Assembly (NCBI GenBank): GCA_029215795.1
Contig: JARDYH010000001.1
Span: forward strand, 13,477,501-13,541,500
Direction of reading: 5' to 3'
Source of the DNA: Anniella stebbinsi
Lineage: Eukaryota > Chordata > Lepidosauria > Squamata > Anniellidae
Length of the DNA stretch: 64,000 bases
This document shows positions 1 through 11,119 of the stretch, piece by piece; the stretch's first letter is position 1, and every line of letters starts with the position of its first letter. The translations under genes were made by a program, and so were the position numbers. The notes below the pieces were generated by a model. It had not been told where the DNA came from and did not search any database. It was given only the letters and a program-made list of their open reading frames with translations.

Positions 1-679
1 TCTCCCTCATAAGATCCAATCAATTGAACCACTCAGGGGTTATTTAAATCCCATTTTTCTCACCATGCCCCATGGTCTCCCATTCATTGGCAGTGCAGAG
101 CAGTGGTCTCTTCATTGGAAGGGGACCTTGAACAAAATGTGGTCTGAAGAGAACGGCTCGACTTTTCCAAGCCCAATTTGTACCAAGATCTGACTACTTG
201 GGATTATGTGAAATAATAGTTTTGTTTCTATGGGAGATGAGATGCCATTATATTTGATATTCATGACCTTAAAAACAGAGAGTGAACAGGCAGAGATGGT
301 TCATTTCTTCAGATACAGAAGATGAGATTAAGTAGTGACACACATACACCTATAAATTACCTGAAGACATTCCAATTAAGTAGCAATTAGCATCTCCATT
401 AGGTAGTGCTCATTGGTATTCATTCAAACCCCATCAGGCTTTAAACTGGCTTCCCTGGAGATATCCTGCATGAACATCTTTCCCTGCTAAATATACTCCA
501 GTTTCTTGAAGCAAACCATCTAGTCCATTTCAGAGGAAAATCCCCTTAACAGCAGCTTAGTTAACCTATATGTACAACTGCAATTGCACAGCTATGAGTG
601 GAAATTGAACTGAGTCAGAGGAAGGGAATCGGATGCTCCTTCATTTCTCTCAACTTGGAGACATTCATCTCAGAAGTAG
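1..679. other. unannotated AT-rich unique sequence
   Basis: No repeat family, coding exon or RNA gene is recognised here. The sequence is AT-rich and non-repetitive, with only short chance reading frames. Confidence 0.5.
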
Positions 680-693
680 GGATGCTGGAGGAT

Positions 694-1475
694 TGCGATA
701 GTGGAGGGTGGAAATAACGAGATGACACAACAGAATGGATTTAAAATAGGCCAACATTTATTATTATGATCTTCAAAGGTAGGTGTAGTCCTATGCAGGC
801 ATCCTCTCTTGGCCAATAAACAGCCATAACTGGCTTGGGTGAGGCATTCATAGCCTGAGAGGTGAGGCATGTAATCCTCCACCTCCCGGTCTTCCCCTCT
901 TGAGTCGGTAGACCTTCCGGTGTTGCTCCTCCTTGTGTTGCAAAACTCCAAGTGAGTGAGAAAGGTTGGCCTCAATGGTAAGCCCTATCCCATCAACTGG
1001 TGCCACAAGACTCCCAGCCATGAGCCTCAGGCATTACCACTCACCTTAATGGTGCCATTGAATGCTCACCATCCCTATACTTGCTCCCGATGCCCGCACA
1101 TATCCGTCCGTGAAATGTGACCAAATTAGAACAGCCAATTAACCTAATTATTACTCTCCTGCTGTCTTACAGTGTAGAGTAGGCAAAAAAAACCTCCCCA
1201 CTCAACGTGGTTATGAGTAAAAAAATCCTACTCAGCCCCCTAACAGGCGACCAGCAAGCCCACACTGTCTACAGGGGGGGAGGGAGGGAGACTCGCGCTG
1301 AAGAGGAGGCTGGGAGGGGTGAGCTGGATTATAAACTCACCTGTTCTCCCTCCCAGCCAAAGTGGTGCCATGCTGAGCCTGCCAATCGCAGAGCTCCACA
1401 CTCGTCTCTTCCCCCACCACCACCACAATTGCCTCCCCGCGCCCAGGCAAGCCGGGTGCGAGGGGAAGGCTCATC
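694..1475 (-). mobile_element. LTR-like repeat, family A, copy 1
   Basis: This is one of three diverged copies (others near 8.96-9.73 kb and 16.0-16.75 kb, both plus). Read on the minus strand, all share the same order: a G-rich stretch followed by AAGAGACGA, a GATTGG (inverted CCAAT) box, TGGTGCCA/TGGCACCA, a TATA-like box (here TTTATAA), a pyrimidine-rich CCCTCCCTCC run, a 'GAGTAGGA..TTTTT' block, 'GCCTACT..ACACTGTAA', 'TGAGGCCAAC', 'GCCAAGAGAGGATGCC', then an AATAAA signal and a terminal TCGCA. A promoter plus polyadenylation signal ending in CA suggests a solo LTR (Gypsy/ERV-like). Superfamily is not assignable because no internal coding region is present, and the 5' edge is uncertain. 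Confidence 0.5.
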
Positions 1476-1560
1476 TGTTTGGATGGTAGATCTCACTGAG
1501 CTTTCATGGGTTTGGCCTCCTGGACTTCAGTCCATTTTCCACTACAGAGCCTGACTCAGT

Positions 1561-2580
1561 CTGCAGCACATCGGGGCAATTAGCAGATTTTCTGTTTTTT
1601 GTTGTTGTTGTTTTTGGATTTTGCTGTTGTTTTTGTTTTTGAATTTGTGCAAATTATGACTGAATTTTGCACAAATTTGCGCAAATTTTGGCCACCTTTT
1701 CTACAAATCTCTACACTGAAAATGAATACGCAAAATGTTCCAGTCGTTTGGGGAAAACCCACAGATTGGCCCACAAATACAATCCGAATGCTGCAGAACT
1801 CCATCGAGCCCGAAAACAACTGGGAAACATTGGTGGGTCATTTTTTGCTCAGGGGATTCTATCCCAATGGGTTCTGCACACACTGAATGATTGCCACAAA
1901 CCATGACACGACTAGGCAATGTTAAAATCATGGAGTTCTTAACACCTCTTTGATATTAGAAGCTTCATCCCATTTGGACATCATTCATGTATGCTTGTCA
2001 TTCTGTCACAGTCATCTGTTCCAACATGACTCAAAATTAGATTTTTCATGCCATTAGCTCGTCTTCAAAATTACTGCAAAAGCAATTTATACTGACAACC
2101 ACTTTTTGGCTAATATGAGCTATCATTCCCTGTCAATTCACACCACAATTAGGCAGTTCTGCAGTTCTTCTGGAAGTAAACCAGTGGGCAATATTAGCAT
2201 CTAGGGAAACGGTATATTCTTACCCCTATAATACATCTTAATTTCTTGCATGGCAAGGACAGGATCCATTTCTATTTACCTTCAGCTTTTTGATGAACCC
2301 AAAAGAAGACTCTGGTAAGACCTGTTCAGCTAATGCAAAGGATATAGTAACATCTGAATTGTGCTGAAAAAAAATTAAGGCATATTGCAACTTTCACAGG
2401 AGGGGTGACACAACTATGAATCTCCATAAATATTAGCAATCAATCTGGTCCATGATGGACATCAATGCTTTTTAAGCACTGTGCTTTTAACAGAGGGATG
2501 AAGAGTCTCAGGCCTGGGCTTTAAATCCAACCCTACTAGGATCCAAATCTGACTATCCAGTATTCCCCATATGGCCATGC
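1561..2580. other. unannotated stretch, possibly old repeat remnants
   Basis: A T/G-rich low-complexity patch (about 1588-1645) is followed by AT-rich sequence. Nothing identifiable; reading frames over 1580-1930 are overlapping chance ORFs on both strands. Confidence 0.4.
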
Positions 2581-2582
2581 CA

Positions 2583-2587
2583 TCATC

Positions 2588-2624
<37 letters not shown>
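2583..2624. repeat. (ATC)n microsatellite
   Basis: A run of ATC/CAT units with one interruption near its left end. Confidence 0.9.
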
Positions 2625-4012
2625 TGCATACAAAACTGTGTACATTAGTGGAATGTATGTGTAAATGTTAAGAATCCCACCCAATGGTATTTGAGTCCCA
2701 ATTTTCATGGCAGGAGCAGGCAGCAGCAGCAACAAGAACAAGGCTGGTATGAGTCAGATGCATTCCATGGGACAATTGCTGGTTATCACTGCTTCATTTA
2801 TGATCCAGGTGAGTCCACAGTGTTTCAGCTTGCAAAATCTCTCTTACATGCAATGCATTGAGAAGCCTTGCCTGAGTCCTTGCAGCATCTAAGCTTTCCC
2901 TCTTCACATAGCATTTGTCATAGTGATTATCATTTTACATATAGGGTGTGCATTTTTTTAAATTGATGCACATCTGCACATGGCCCTTTGGGAACAACTT
3001 CCATACATCCTTTCTCTTTCCAGATGGGATTCCATTGTTTTGGCTTCTACTGTGCAGCATTTGCCTTAGTATGAAACAATACGGGGATTTTTTTTTCCTC
3101 CTAAAGAAATGCATTCAGGTATCTAGAGACTTCATTAGTTGTGAACATATTCCTTCTGCTTTATTGAGTTTCCATTTTTGTATTTGCCTCGTACAATTAC
3201 TTTTCTCCTCATGCTCTGCTCAAAATAGAAGGAAAGAGTTAGTTGCTGTCCCTTTCCCTCTCAATTTAAAAATTGCTTCAGGTGCATCTCCACCCTGCTT
3301 AGGGAGACAGATTTTTAACTCCTCCCAAAACATTTTTGAGGATGTGCTTGGGTGCTGTTTACTTAACACAGAAGGAAAATTGCCACTGTGTAGATAATCA
3401 CCAAAACCAATGAAACCCATTTGGTGTAAAAGATTACAGAAGTGTCCTGGGAAATCTGGTTTTTACTGGAGTGAGCAGTACAATGGTTTTAAGGAGAGGG
3501 AGATATTTGAAAATTTGCAGCAAGTCAGTTAATTAACAGCTTGGCAGCAAGCTGGCCATGCCATTTAATGTCTCTTGCCTTGTACACAGCATTGGGAAAT
3601 CCTTCAAACATCTAATGAGCCAAATGAAGTACAACAAAGCATAGTACAACTATCACATGTGAACTGAAGTCTTGTTCATAACTGCCAATGAGCTTTGGAA
3701 AGAATGCTAGAAAACTGTAACATTTATTTCAACAAAGGCTAATGGTCCCCCTCCCACCCTCTTTTTAATTTAATTTTGGAACAATGCAACATTTATCTTG
3801 AGATTACAGGGAGAATTTTGCTGCCTTGCATAATCAACATTATATCAATAAGTCACTCTTTCAAATCCCTCGACTGCTGGCCCTTCACAAACATGATTAG
3901 AAAGGATCAAAATATTGAAGGAGTTAGGATGAATAACAACGACAAAATGTAATAAATTTATTCAGCAAAAATGTAGCTTGTCTAGTGTCCCATCCACCCA
4001 AACATACCAAAC
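2625..4012. other. unannotated unique sequence
   Basis: No recognisable repeat, exon or RNA gene. The longest reading frame (2948-3397, plus) has no domain I recognise and is probably chance. Confidence 0.45.
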
Positions 4013-4017
4013 AAGAA

Positions 4018-4067
4018 TGTTGTTGTTGTTGTTGTTGTTATTATTATTATTATTATCATCATCATTA
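4018..4067. repeat. (TTG)n(TTA)n(TCA)n tail microsatellite of an L2 copy
   Basis: Compound trinucleotide repeat directly abutting the 3' end of the minus-strand L2 copy. This is the usual tail type for L2-clade elements in this window. Confidence 0.85.
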
Positions 4068-4915
4068 TTTGCATCCCCCCTTTTGCCCAATACTGGGCCT
4101 CAAGGCGGCTTTACAAAATTAAAACATATACAGTTAAAAGCTTTAAAAAAACATACAAAAGTTAAAAATATAATTAAATAGGTTTCAATATTAAAACATT
4201 TCCACATTTAAAATACATATTAAATTTTAAAAATCTTAAACATAGATGGAGGTCCACATTATTCACCAAAGGACTGCTGGAATAAGAAAATTTTGCCTGC
4301 CTCCAAAAACATAACAAAGAGGGAGCCAGTCTAGCTTCCCTGGGAAGGGATTCCCAGAGCCTTGGAGCAGGCACAGAGAAGGCCCTCTCCTGTGTACCCA
4401 TCAGGCGTGCCTTGAATGTTGGTGAGATTGAGAGAAAGGCCTCCCCAGAAGACCTTAGAGCACGGGCAGGCTCATACAGGAGAATACGGTCTTTCAGATA
4501 ACCTGGACCTGAGTCACATAAGACTTTAACCATAGGCTGACCATATGAAAAGGAGGACAGGGCTCATGTAACTTTAACAGTTGTAGAGAAAAGGGAATTT
4601 CAGCCAGTGTCTATGCAATTAGTTCCTGGTGAAATTCCCTCTTCATCGCAACAGTTAAAGTTGCAGGCACTATGCTAGAGTGACCATATACAAAAGAAGG
4701 CAGGGCCCCTGCAACTTTAACTGTTGTGATGAAGAGGGAATTTCACCAGGAACTAATTGCATACAAATAACTCTGGCTGAAATTTCCTTTTCTCTACAAC
4801 TGTTAAAGTTACAGGAGCCCTGTCCTCCTTTTCATATGGTCAGCCTATTTAACCAGAACTTTGAACTGTGCCTGGAAACAGACTGGGAGCCAGTGGAGCT
4901 GTTGTAAGTGCTGTT
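4068..4915 (-). mobile_element. L2-clade LINE 3' fragment, split by a MITE
   Basis: The minus strand encodes the C-terminal end of an L2-type ORF2 (…SGPGYLKDRILLYEPARALRSSG…FKARLMGTQERAFSVPAPRLWESLP…), matching the copies at 12.2, 13.2 and 21.3 kb. The frame breaks at 4533, where a 315-bp palindromic MITE is inserted. The homology resumes after it: the minus strand of 4850-4915 corresponds to the conserved 'WLPV.FR..FKVL' part. The fragment is 5'-truncated and dead. L2 rather than CR1 is called from the ALHGLGPGYL/APRLWN motifs and the simple-repeat tail. Confidence 0.8.
4533..4847. mobile_element. palindromic hAT-type MITE 'P320', copy 1
   Basis: Termini are TAGGCTGACC…GGTCAGCCTA, flanked by a perfect 8-bp target duplication TTTAACCA (4525-4532 and 4848-4855). 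An 8-bp duplication is diagnostic of the hAT superfamily. The two halves (about 139 bp each) are inverted copies separated by about 40 bp, and each half itself contains an inverted repeat (AACTTTAACAGTTG… / …CAACAGTTAAAGTT). The element has no coding capacity. It inserted into the L2 copy around it. Five further copies lie at 43.7-51.3 kb. Confidence 0.85.
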
Positions 4916-5076
4916 GTAACATTACAACTAATTAGCAAATTTGAAACAAGAACAGCCAGACATAACATTCATTATAAGAAACTTGCAAATGAACCCAGCT
5001 TCACACAGGTTAGAATTGCCTTTATGTTGATACAGAGAAGCGTTCAAGAAAACTTACACAGCTGTCACAGTTGGAC

Positions 5077-5324
5077 ACACTGGCTGAATTCGGAAGACAC
5101 AATAAGCAACTGTGGGGGGAGGGGGAACAATCGTCAGTTGTATTGACTATTGTGTCGTCCGAATGCTGCCATAGTCAACTCAGCGCTGATCCTAATCCAC
5201 ACCACAGTTGATTATTTATTATCATGTTGTTTGAGGAGTACCCCCTAGATGAACAACTGTAAAGTTGATTATTACCCCACTTTTGACTATCGTGTTGTCC
5301 GAATTCAGCCATTGTGTCCTGCCT
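5077..5324. mobile_element. non-autonomous DNA transposon, family C, copy 1
   Basis: The terminal inverted repeat GGCTGAATTCGG… / …CCGAATTCAGCC is obvious at the two ends and extends outward imperfectly (GGACACAC / TTGTGTCC). Internal landmarks (CACAATAAGCAACTG, GACGATTG-like block, GTTGATTATTACCCCAC, GACTATCGTGTTGTCCG) are shared with copies at 57.6-58.2 kb and 60.1-60.4 kb. No ORF. Probably hAT-like by analogy, but no clean target duplication was found. Confidence 0.7.
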
Positions 5325-5325
5325 G

Positions 5326-5846
5326 AGGGGGGCTTCTATTGGCCCTCCTCCCACCAAGCATGGTCCACCTCTATAGCCCGCTCAGGAAAGGCTCAGCTCT
5401 ATCCATATTATCCCCCTTAGAAAAAGCTGCCCCAAAGCAGAGAGGAGGGGTTCAGCCTATGCCTTGGCCTACTAATCTTCCCTGTCTTCAAACTATGCTC
5501 ATTCTTTTCTTTTTTTACTCTTTAACATCTTTGTTCTCCCCCACCACCAATATTTGCGACTTTTTAAAAAAATGTCCAAAAGCGGAGGGGGGGGGGGCTA
5601 TGAATGTTGTATGGTTAAAATCTGCTCACTGCAGCACTGAATTATGCTGCGAAGCTCGGTTAAAATTGATGAAATGGTATTGAAGGAGTATATCCTAAAA
5701 AAGTTTGATTTGCCAACATTTTGGTTCAAGATGGTGGATGAAATTTTTACTACGGCTAAAACCATCCCAGATAGAGGAAAAACAAATCCTAAAAAAATCA
5801 TAACAATCAGATGTACGGTTCTCGAGTCCATCAAGGACATACAAAC
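5326..5846. other. unannotated stretch
   Basis: Unique sequence with a poly(G) run (5586-5596). A reading frame around 5644-5840 (plus) shows no domain I recognise and is overlapped by another on the opposite strand. Confidence 0.4.
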
Positions 5847-5849
5847 TAG

Positions 5850-6300
5850 GGGTGTGCATGCCAAAAATTATTGTCATTTATCGTTATCGTCATTTTGGAC
5901 CAAAAAAATTATTGTCTTCGGTCATATCGTAGGTGAACCGTATCGTCTTCACGATAATTATTGTGAAAAAATGGTATTTTTTTGCAGCCCTATTTTTAAA
6001 GAAAAAAATGCCTATAACTTCTGTATTTAAAATTTTGATGCTTGACACTTGGTCACAGTCCTTATGGGGTATGCTTAAGTATGTGTATGAAATTTGAGAT
6101 CGATCCCTCCAAACCTCAATTTTATATGTATTTTTTAAAGATTGTTTCCATTCTGACAGGTCTGAATGAACGCACGTGGCGATCTGTCATTCTGATCTGT
6201 CAGAACTGAAACGATCTTTAATAAATTCATATAAAATCGAGGGTTGGAGGGATCGATCTCAAATTTGGCACATATGTGTAGCAACATATGTGCATTTTAT
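5850..6300. mobile_element. AT-rich palindromic hAT-like element, 3' end unclear
   Basis: The left end TAGGGGTGTGCATG is identical to the left terminus of the GC-rich hAT element at 36299. Inside is a long imperfect inverted repeat with arms at about 6090-6160 and 6190-6266 (AAATTTGAGATCGATCCCTCC vs its complement). No matching right terminus TGCACATCCCTA is visible, so the element is truncated or diverged. No coding capacity. Confidence 0.5.
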
Positions 6301-6378
6301 CAATGCATCCAAGTGGAAACACTACAGAAAAGAACTCTGATTCAATAGTATGTGAAATCACATAAAAGCTTGCTTCTT

Positions 6379-6419
6379 CTCTTCTCTTCTCTCTCTCTCT
6401 CTTTTTTCTCTTTTTTTTG
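6379..6419. repeat. CT-rich low-complexity tract
   Basis: Pyrimidine run (TTCTCTTCTC…CTCTCTCT…TTTTTT). Confidence 0.7.
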
Positions 6420-6694
6420 GCAGTGTTTTATAAACACTACACATCAGTCATACACAAGGTGGGAAAAAACTAATGAATGGAAACAACTGAAAGCAGCAGT
6501 GAACTGAAATTGTGTTTTATACTACACACACACACACATTCTGAAGCAACACAAAATTCCTAATGCATCAGTTCCACTTTGGAATCAAGGGAATTCCGCA
6601 GAATGTGGAGAGAATTTAATTGAGGAGTATTTTTGAAGCATCTCTCATGACAGCACTAAACACATGGACAGCAGTGTTCCCTAGCAGTGCTGAT

Positions 6695-6905
6695 GGTACA
6701 GACCATAGCACGATGGTGGTACAGCACACAGGTTTTATGCAGAAGGTCTTAGGATCAATCTCTGGCATCTTCAGTGGAAAAAAATCAGGAAGCAGGAGAT
6801 GGGCAGCAACACCGTCTGAGACCCAAGAAAGCCACTGCCATTCAGGCAATACTGAGCTGGATGGACAAATAATCTGATCTAATGTATGACCACTTTCTAG
6901 GTTCC
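6695..6905 (+). mobile_element. tRNA-derived SINE (family T), copy 1
   Basis: The head resembles a tRNA with an A box (TGGTGGTACAGCAC) and B box (AGGATCAATCT) about 45 bp apart. It is followed by a body with GAGACCCAAGAAAGCCACTGCC and CAATACTGAGCTGGATGGAC, which matches the copy at 42.9 kb and the tail at 44.0 kb. Such SINEs are transcribed by RNA polymerase III and depend on LINE proteins; this copy is diverged. Confidence 0.7.
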
Positions 6906-6910
6906 TAGTG

Positions 6911-7535
6911 CCTGGTTTTATGCCCTGCTTCCACAATGCAATAAATATTAAGCTATAGCTCTAATTGCTCATTAAATGAGTCATTTCCCCATCCTTCAAG
7001 ATCCATCACTATGACCAGACCTTGGATATTCTAATTTGACTGAACATGGGAAGCAAACAAACAAACAAATGACAAGCAAGACATTTCTTCCAATCTGCTG
7101 CAGTAAGCACCTTCCTCTCATCTCCCACAATTCTGATGCTATTTCTTTTTTTTCTTTTTTTTTTTGTAGCCTGGAGCAGTCCTAATGATTCCTGCAGGAA
7201 ATCATTTATCAGTTTAATGAATGTATTCAAAGTAAACTAACCAGAGGGGTGGAAACTGGATGGCACCATTTCCTTTGTGGAGAAGTACCCAATCTTTGAG
7301 TTAATCTGACAGATTCCAAACATTAAATTAACTGAAATGAAAACCTCATTTTGAATCGTGCTTCCCTATACATACTAAACAGCCTGTGAATGGCCATAGC
7401 TTTTATGTCCGAATCTATTAAAGGCAATGAGAAAAAGAAGCAGGCAGCACAGAGGCGAGTGACGAAAATGCCCTTATTTTGTAACTACATCAGTGAAAGG
7501 ACTGGGTTCACACAATACGTGAACCCATACAGAGC
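6911..7535. other. unannotated stretch
   Basis: Nothing identifiable apart from a short (AAAC) run near 7054-7068 and a T-rich tract near 7141-7166. Confidence 0.4.
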
Positions 7536-7545
7536 TATGATATAC

Positions 7546-7600
7546 TCTACTGCTTTGAAATGGTTTATAATGGCAGTGGCAATTGTTGGGGCCCAGGACA
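7546..7600. mobile_element. partial small palindromic MITE
   Basis: The block CTACTGCTTTGAAATGGTTTATAA matches the arm of the hairpin MITE at 46957-47066 (CTACTGCTTTAAAATGGTTTATAA). The opposite arm is absent or too diverged. Confidence 0.4.
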
Positions 7601-7904
7601 CACTCCATGTACAGTTTTGAAAATGTTTTCGAAGTGTCAAATCCTTTGTTGTAGATCTGGCCGTAGAGGTTGCTGGAGAACCATGGGTTGATTCTTGAAC
7701 TGTGGGTTAGTGTGTTGTCTGAATCCATGGCATTTTCCACAGGGTGGCTTGTTCACCATGCCATGTGACTCTTTTTTATTATTATTATCGCAAGCCACCT
7801 TATCATTGGGTTGTTTAGGGTGGTTACCGTGTTAGGACATTAAAAGGGGTAAAACCTTTCAATTTGTTGGAATTCAGTATCAAGATATCAAGATTTAGAC
7901 AGAT

Positions 7905-8160
7905 GTAACAACAACAACAACAACACATTAACAGCATCATTTTATATCACCTAACAGCCAAAAGTTTCCGGCGGTTCACAAGAATTGCAAGCCATAAATA
8001 CAATATATCAAAAGTAAAATATATAACATATAAAATGTAAAACAATTTAAAGCAGCTACAGATACTAAGATACTGGACCTGATGAAACAACAGACATAAG
8101 ACCCCACTATCTTCCATCAGATGCCTGGGAGTAGAGGACAGTCTTAACTTGGCACTGTTA
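7905..8160 (-). mobile_element. degraded LINE 3' end (L2/CR1-like), minus
   Basis: Starts with a (AAC)n tail (7906-7925), followed by CGGCGGTTCACAAGAATTGCAAGCC and an AT-rich stretch typical of LINE 3' ends in this window read in reverse. Too diverged for protein matches. Confidence 0.45.
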
Positions 8161-8261
8161 CTATGGCCAAATCATTACGATCCCATCAAGGTAATGCTGT
8201 TCCTCATGTACATTTATACCTCATAGGACACACAGTGGCATTTGTTGTGGTATTCTGAAAA

Positions 8262-8388
8262 TGTGGAATAAAACGCTGGATATAACACCATGAAGGTGGT
8301 ATATGGAATGTATAATGTGCCTCAGCAGTTATCAGTGCAGTTCAATACTGCTATAAAGCAGTAGTATAGATCTAGCCTATGGCAATGT
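8262..8388. mobile_element. MITE family B, partial copy
   Basis: Contains GGTGGTATATGGAATG, CAGTTATCAGTGCAGTTCAATACTGC and TATAAAGCAGTAGT, the diagnostic middle of the family seen complete at 10.55, 40.38 and 53.64 kb. The ends are decayed. Confidence 0.55.
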
Positions 8389-8529
8389 TGGTGCTTGGAG
8401 GAATCTCAGATAGCTAGAGAGATGACCTGTGCAGGTGTTTGCCTGCAGATGTCTAGGGCAAGAGTATGGAGGGGCAGGTAGCTACTGCTGATTAAGTCAC
8501 AGAGATTCCATGATCAGAACCCCAGATAA

Positions 8530-8647
8530 GGCCGCTTTTGTTGCTGTTTTTATTACTTTTTAATACTGCATCATTTTTTTCTCATGTGTTTTATTATTGT
8601 ATGTGGCTTTGGGAGGGAGTCTGCCTCGAAAGGTGGCCAAGAAGTAT

Positions 8648-8648
<1 letters not shown>
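8530..8648 (+). mobile_element. L2-like 3' end fragment
   Basis: GGGAGGGAGTCTGCCTCGAAAGGTGGCCAAGAAGTATT corresponds to the 3' terminus seen at 49045-49110 (AGCCGCCTAGGGAGAGTTTCTGCCCTAAAAGGCGGCTAAGAAATG). An AG microsatellite follows in the tail position. Confidence 0.55.

Positions 8649-8712
<64 letters not shown>
8649..8712. repeat. (AG)n(ACAG)n compound microsatellite
   Basis: About 31 bp of AG followed by about 33 bp of ACAG; it follows an L2-like tail. Confidence 0.95.
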
Positions 8713-8713
<1 letters not shown>

Positions 8714-8964
8714 CAGCGAGAGAAGACAGAGTAAGCAATTATGGATCCTCTGTAACTGCATTCATCTGAATGTGCTTACAGAATCCTTGTAGACCTTCAG
8801 AGGCAACATGCAAGGGCCTAATTGACAGCCAGGCACACAGAAAAATTGGGAGGTGCAACTTACATGCATGACCATGTCCTCCAGCACAAAAGCCTGTATA
8901 GTATTGGTCTATTATTTGGAGATATGTCTGAATCTGAACATATGATTTCCCTGCCTACAATCTG

Positions 8965-9733
8965 AAAGGCCCTTCCCCCGTGTCCCGTTCATGTTGCCGG
9001 GGGGAGGAAATTGCCGGGGGGGGGGGGAAGAGAGACATGCTTGCTCACTATTGGTGCAAGCTACTTGGCACCACTGGCTGGAGGAGGGGGCAGCAGCACC
9101 TATATTAGGCGGCCATGCCCAACCCTCTGGCCTCTTCGGAATCACAGCTCCCTCCCTCCCAGTATGCAGTGTGGGTCTTCTGGTTGCCCTATTGGGGGCT
9201 GAGTAGGAATTTTTCCATGTAGCCTGATTGGCCTTGGCTATACGTTTTTCGCCTACTTCACACTGTAAGTCTGGAGAGAGTGTCTTAGGAACCCTGGTTG
9301 GGTAGAATTAATTGGTTACATTTGGATTAGGCATTAGGGGTGGGCACATTTAGAAGACAGGGACAGTGATCATTCTGTGGCACCGTTATGTGGTGACAAG
9401 TGATGCCTGAGGACTCATGATGAGGGTTTTGCAGCCCCGGCAGGGGATAAGGGTTACCTGTGAGGCCAACTCACCTCACTCCACCCAGATTTTGCGGTTC
9501 AGGGAGGGGAGTGACCTGGGAAGGCCTCCCCTCCCCAGAAGGGGTGGGCCTGGGAGTGGCGATCAAGGAGGCGCCACTCAGCAGCCTTGGAATGTTTCAC
9601 CCGTTAAACGCCTGTTAGTAGATGGTATAAATAGGGCCTACCCAGAGCTTCCTTTGCAGATATGAATACATGTGGCCCAGATTTGAAACCATATATACTT
9701 GTCTCGTCTCTTTATTTCTATCCTTTTCACCAG
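8965..9733 (+). mobile_element. LTR-like repeat, family A, copy 2
   Basis: Aligns by eye with the 16.0-kb copy throughout: a G-rich start followed by AAGAGAGACATG, ACTATTGG (CCAAT-type box), TGGCACCACTGG, TATATTAGG (TATA-like), CTCCCTCCC, GAGTAGGAATTTTT, GCCTACTTCACACTGTAA, TGAGGCCAACTC, AAGGCCTCCC, and a terminal TCTCTTTATT…CACCAGCA. A second TATA-like box (GTATAAATAGGG, about 9625) is specific to this copy. The end CAGCA matches the TCGCA end of the others. I saw no clean target duplication and no coding region. Confidence 0.5.
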
Positions 9734-9979
9734 CAAGTGGTATACTCTGGTAAGAGTTGCACCATAGAACATTTCTGGTTGTGTCGCTTGGCCCTTAGAC
9801 ATGACTCTACTGTAGACTTAGCACAATGGAGATGAAAGTCTGAAGCCACTGTTTCTTGAAACGTTACTAGGAGGGCAGCACCAGTGTTCACCGGCTGTGA
9901 ACCAGATAGGCACGTGAGTTGGACTGGGAGCTATGCCTTCATGATATGTTCCAGTGAAGTGCTAAGCATCGTTCAGGCT

Positions 9980-10510
9980 ACACTTTGCATTTACATGGCT
10001 GCGCACATGTGTCTTTGGCAGGCACCCACAGCCTGTGTCATTAAGAAAATTCATTTAAATTTTGCAATCTCTGAAACAAATTGCAATGTGCTAACGCGCT
10101 TTCACTTTCGAGCCCGGATGAGGGCTTTAATTTGCTATGTCTTGATAAAGCGCTGTGTGCAGCCATCTAAAAGTCAGCAGCGGGAGGTTAATGGCAGTGA
10201 ACTAAAATAAAACTAAATGTCACTACGTCTTCCTTTTCTGTAAAACCTCCTAAATAGATAAGACATATTCAGAAAGCTGTAAAATGTGCCCTTTGCTTAC
10301 AAGAGAAAGGTCAGGGCTGCGCTAACAAATTGTAATAGGTTAGTCATAAATGATCATATCAGCAGCTGAAATATGGTACCTTACACGTGTTAAATATTGT
10401 TCCAGCAAGTTTTCACAGGCACGCTTTTGCATTATGCAAAGCACTGTGGTGTAGCTGAGCAATGGTAATCAAGGAAACACAAATCTTCTGAAACAAAAGT
10501 GACCAATGCC
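9980..10510. other. unique sequence block, candidate conserved non-coding element
   Basis: Repeat-free, moderately AT-rich, with several TTAAT/ATTTGC-like motifs and an octamer-like ATTATGCAAAG (about 10431). No ORF of note. Function is inference only; conservation cannot be tested here. Confidence 0.2.
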
Positions 10511-10551
10511 AGCAGAAACCTGTGAAAGAAAGCAACCGGAAGGCTTCTTTT

Positions 10552-10786
10552 GGGCCCCATCTACACCAAGCCGGATATTTCACTATGAAAGTGGTATGAA
10601 AGTGGTATATAAAAGGCAGGTGCCACACCAAGCAGGATATAGCGGTATGAAAGCAGTGTATATGTCTATGGGCCCCAACAGTTGTCAGTGCATTTGAATA
10701 CAGCTATAAAGCAGTAGGGTGGCTCATGCTTTTTATATACCGCTTTCATAGTGAAATATTCTGCTTGGTGTAGACGGGGCCTTGGT
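10552..10786. mobile_element. MITE family B, copy 1 (near complete)
   Basis: Ends form an inverted repeat: GGGCCCCATCTACACCAAGC… / …GCTTGGTGTAGACGGGGCC. The interior carries AGCGGTATGAAAGC, GGCCCCAACAGTTGTCAGTGC and GCTATAAAGCAGTAG. Length about 235 bp with no ORF. Terminal similarity to CAGGG-type hAT ends suggests hAT, but a target duplication is not clear. Confidence 0.75.
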
Positions 10787-11118
10787 TTCACTGGTTTAAC
10801 CCGCATTGAGTGGCTGCTTCCGCTTGCTCAGCAAGACAACCATTATTTGTTTATTTTATCCACTGCATTTGTATCCTGGCCATTCTCTGCAAAGACACTG
10901 GAAATGGCTCAGAGCTTCAAAGAATAGCTTGCCATTAAATGGGAGGAGGTGACAAGGATGAACGGGGAGTGGCAGGAGAGCAGGAGAGCGGGAGAGCAGG
11001 AGGAAACAAATTCAGGTAGCATGACCTATGCTGGAGGTAGTTCTTAGAGGCAAGGGGCCAAATGACACTAGAAGCCAGGGCATCCAATGAAGTTGAATGG
11101 TGGAGATTCAGGGTAGAC
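10787..11118. other. unannotated stretch
   Basis: Unique sequence with a short purine-rich segment (10960-11005); nothing identified. Confidence 0.4.
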
Positions 11119-11119
11119 A

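Noticed and set aside
2948..3397. 149-residue plus open frame
   Set aside because: Cys/Phe/Leu-rich sequence from T-rich DNA with no family resemblance; likely chance.
5644..6030. 128-residue plus open frame
   Set aside because: It runs across the left end of an AT-rich hAT-like element and has no recognised domain; an opposite-strand frame covers the same DNA.
6695..6770. tRNA gene
   Set aside because: A and B boxes are present but the cloverleaf is not; the downstream SINE body identifies it as a tRNA-derived SINE.
8649..8712. CRISPR-like or satellite array
   Set aside because: Units are 2 and 4 bp with no spacers; it is a plain compound microsatellite.
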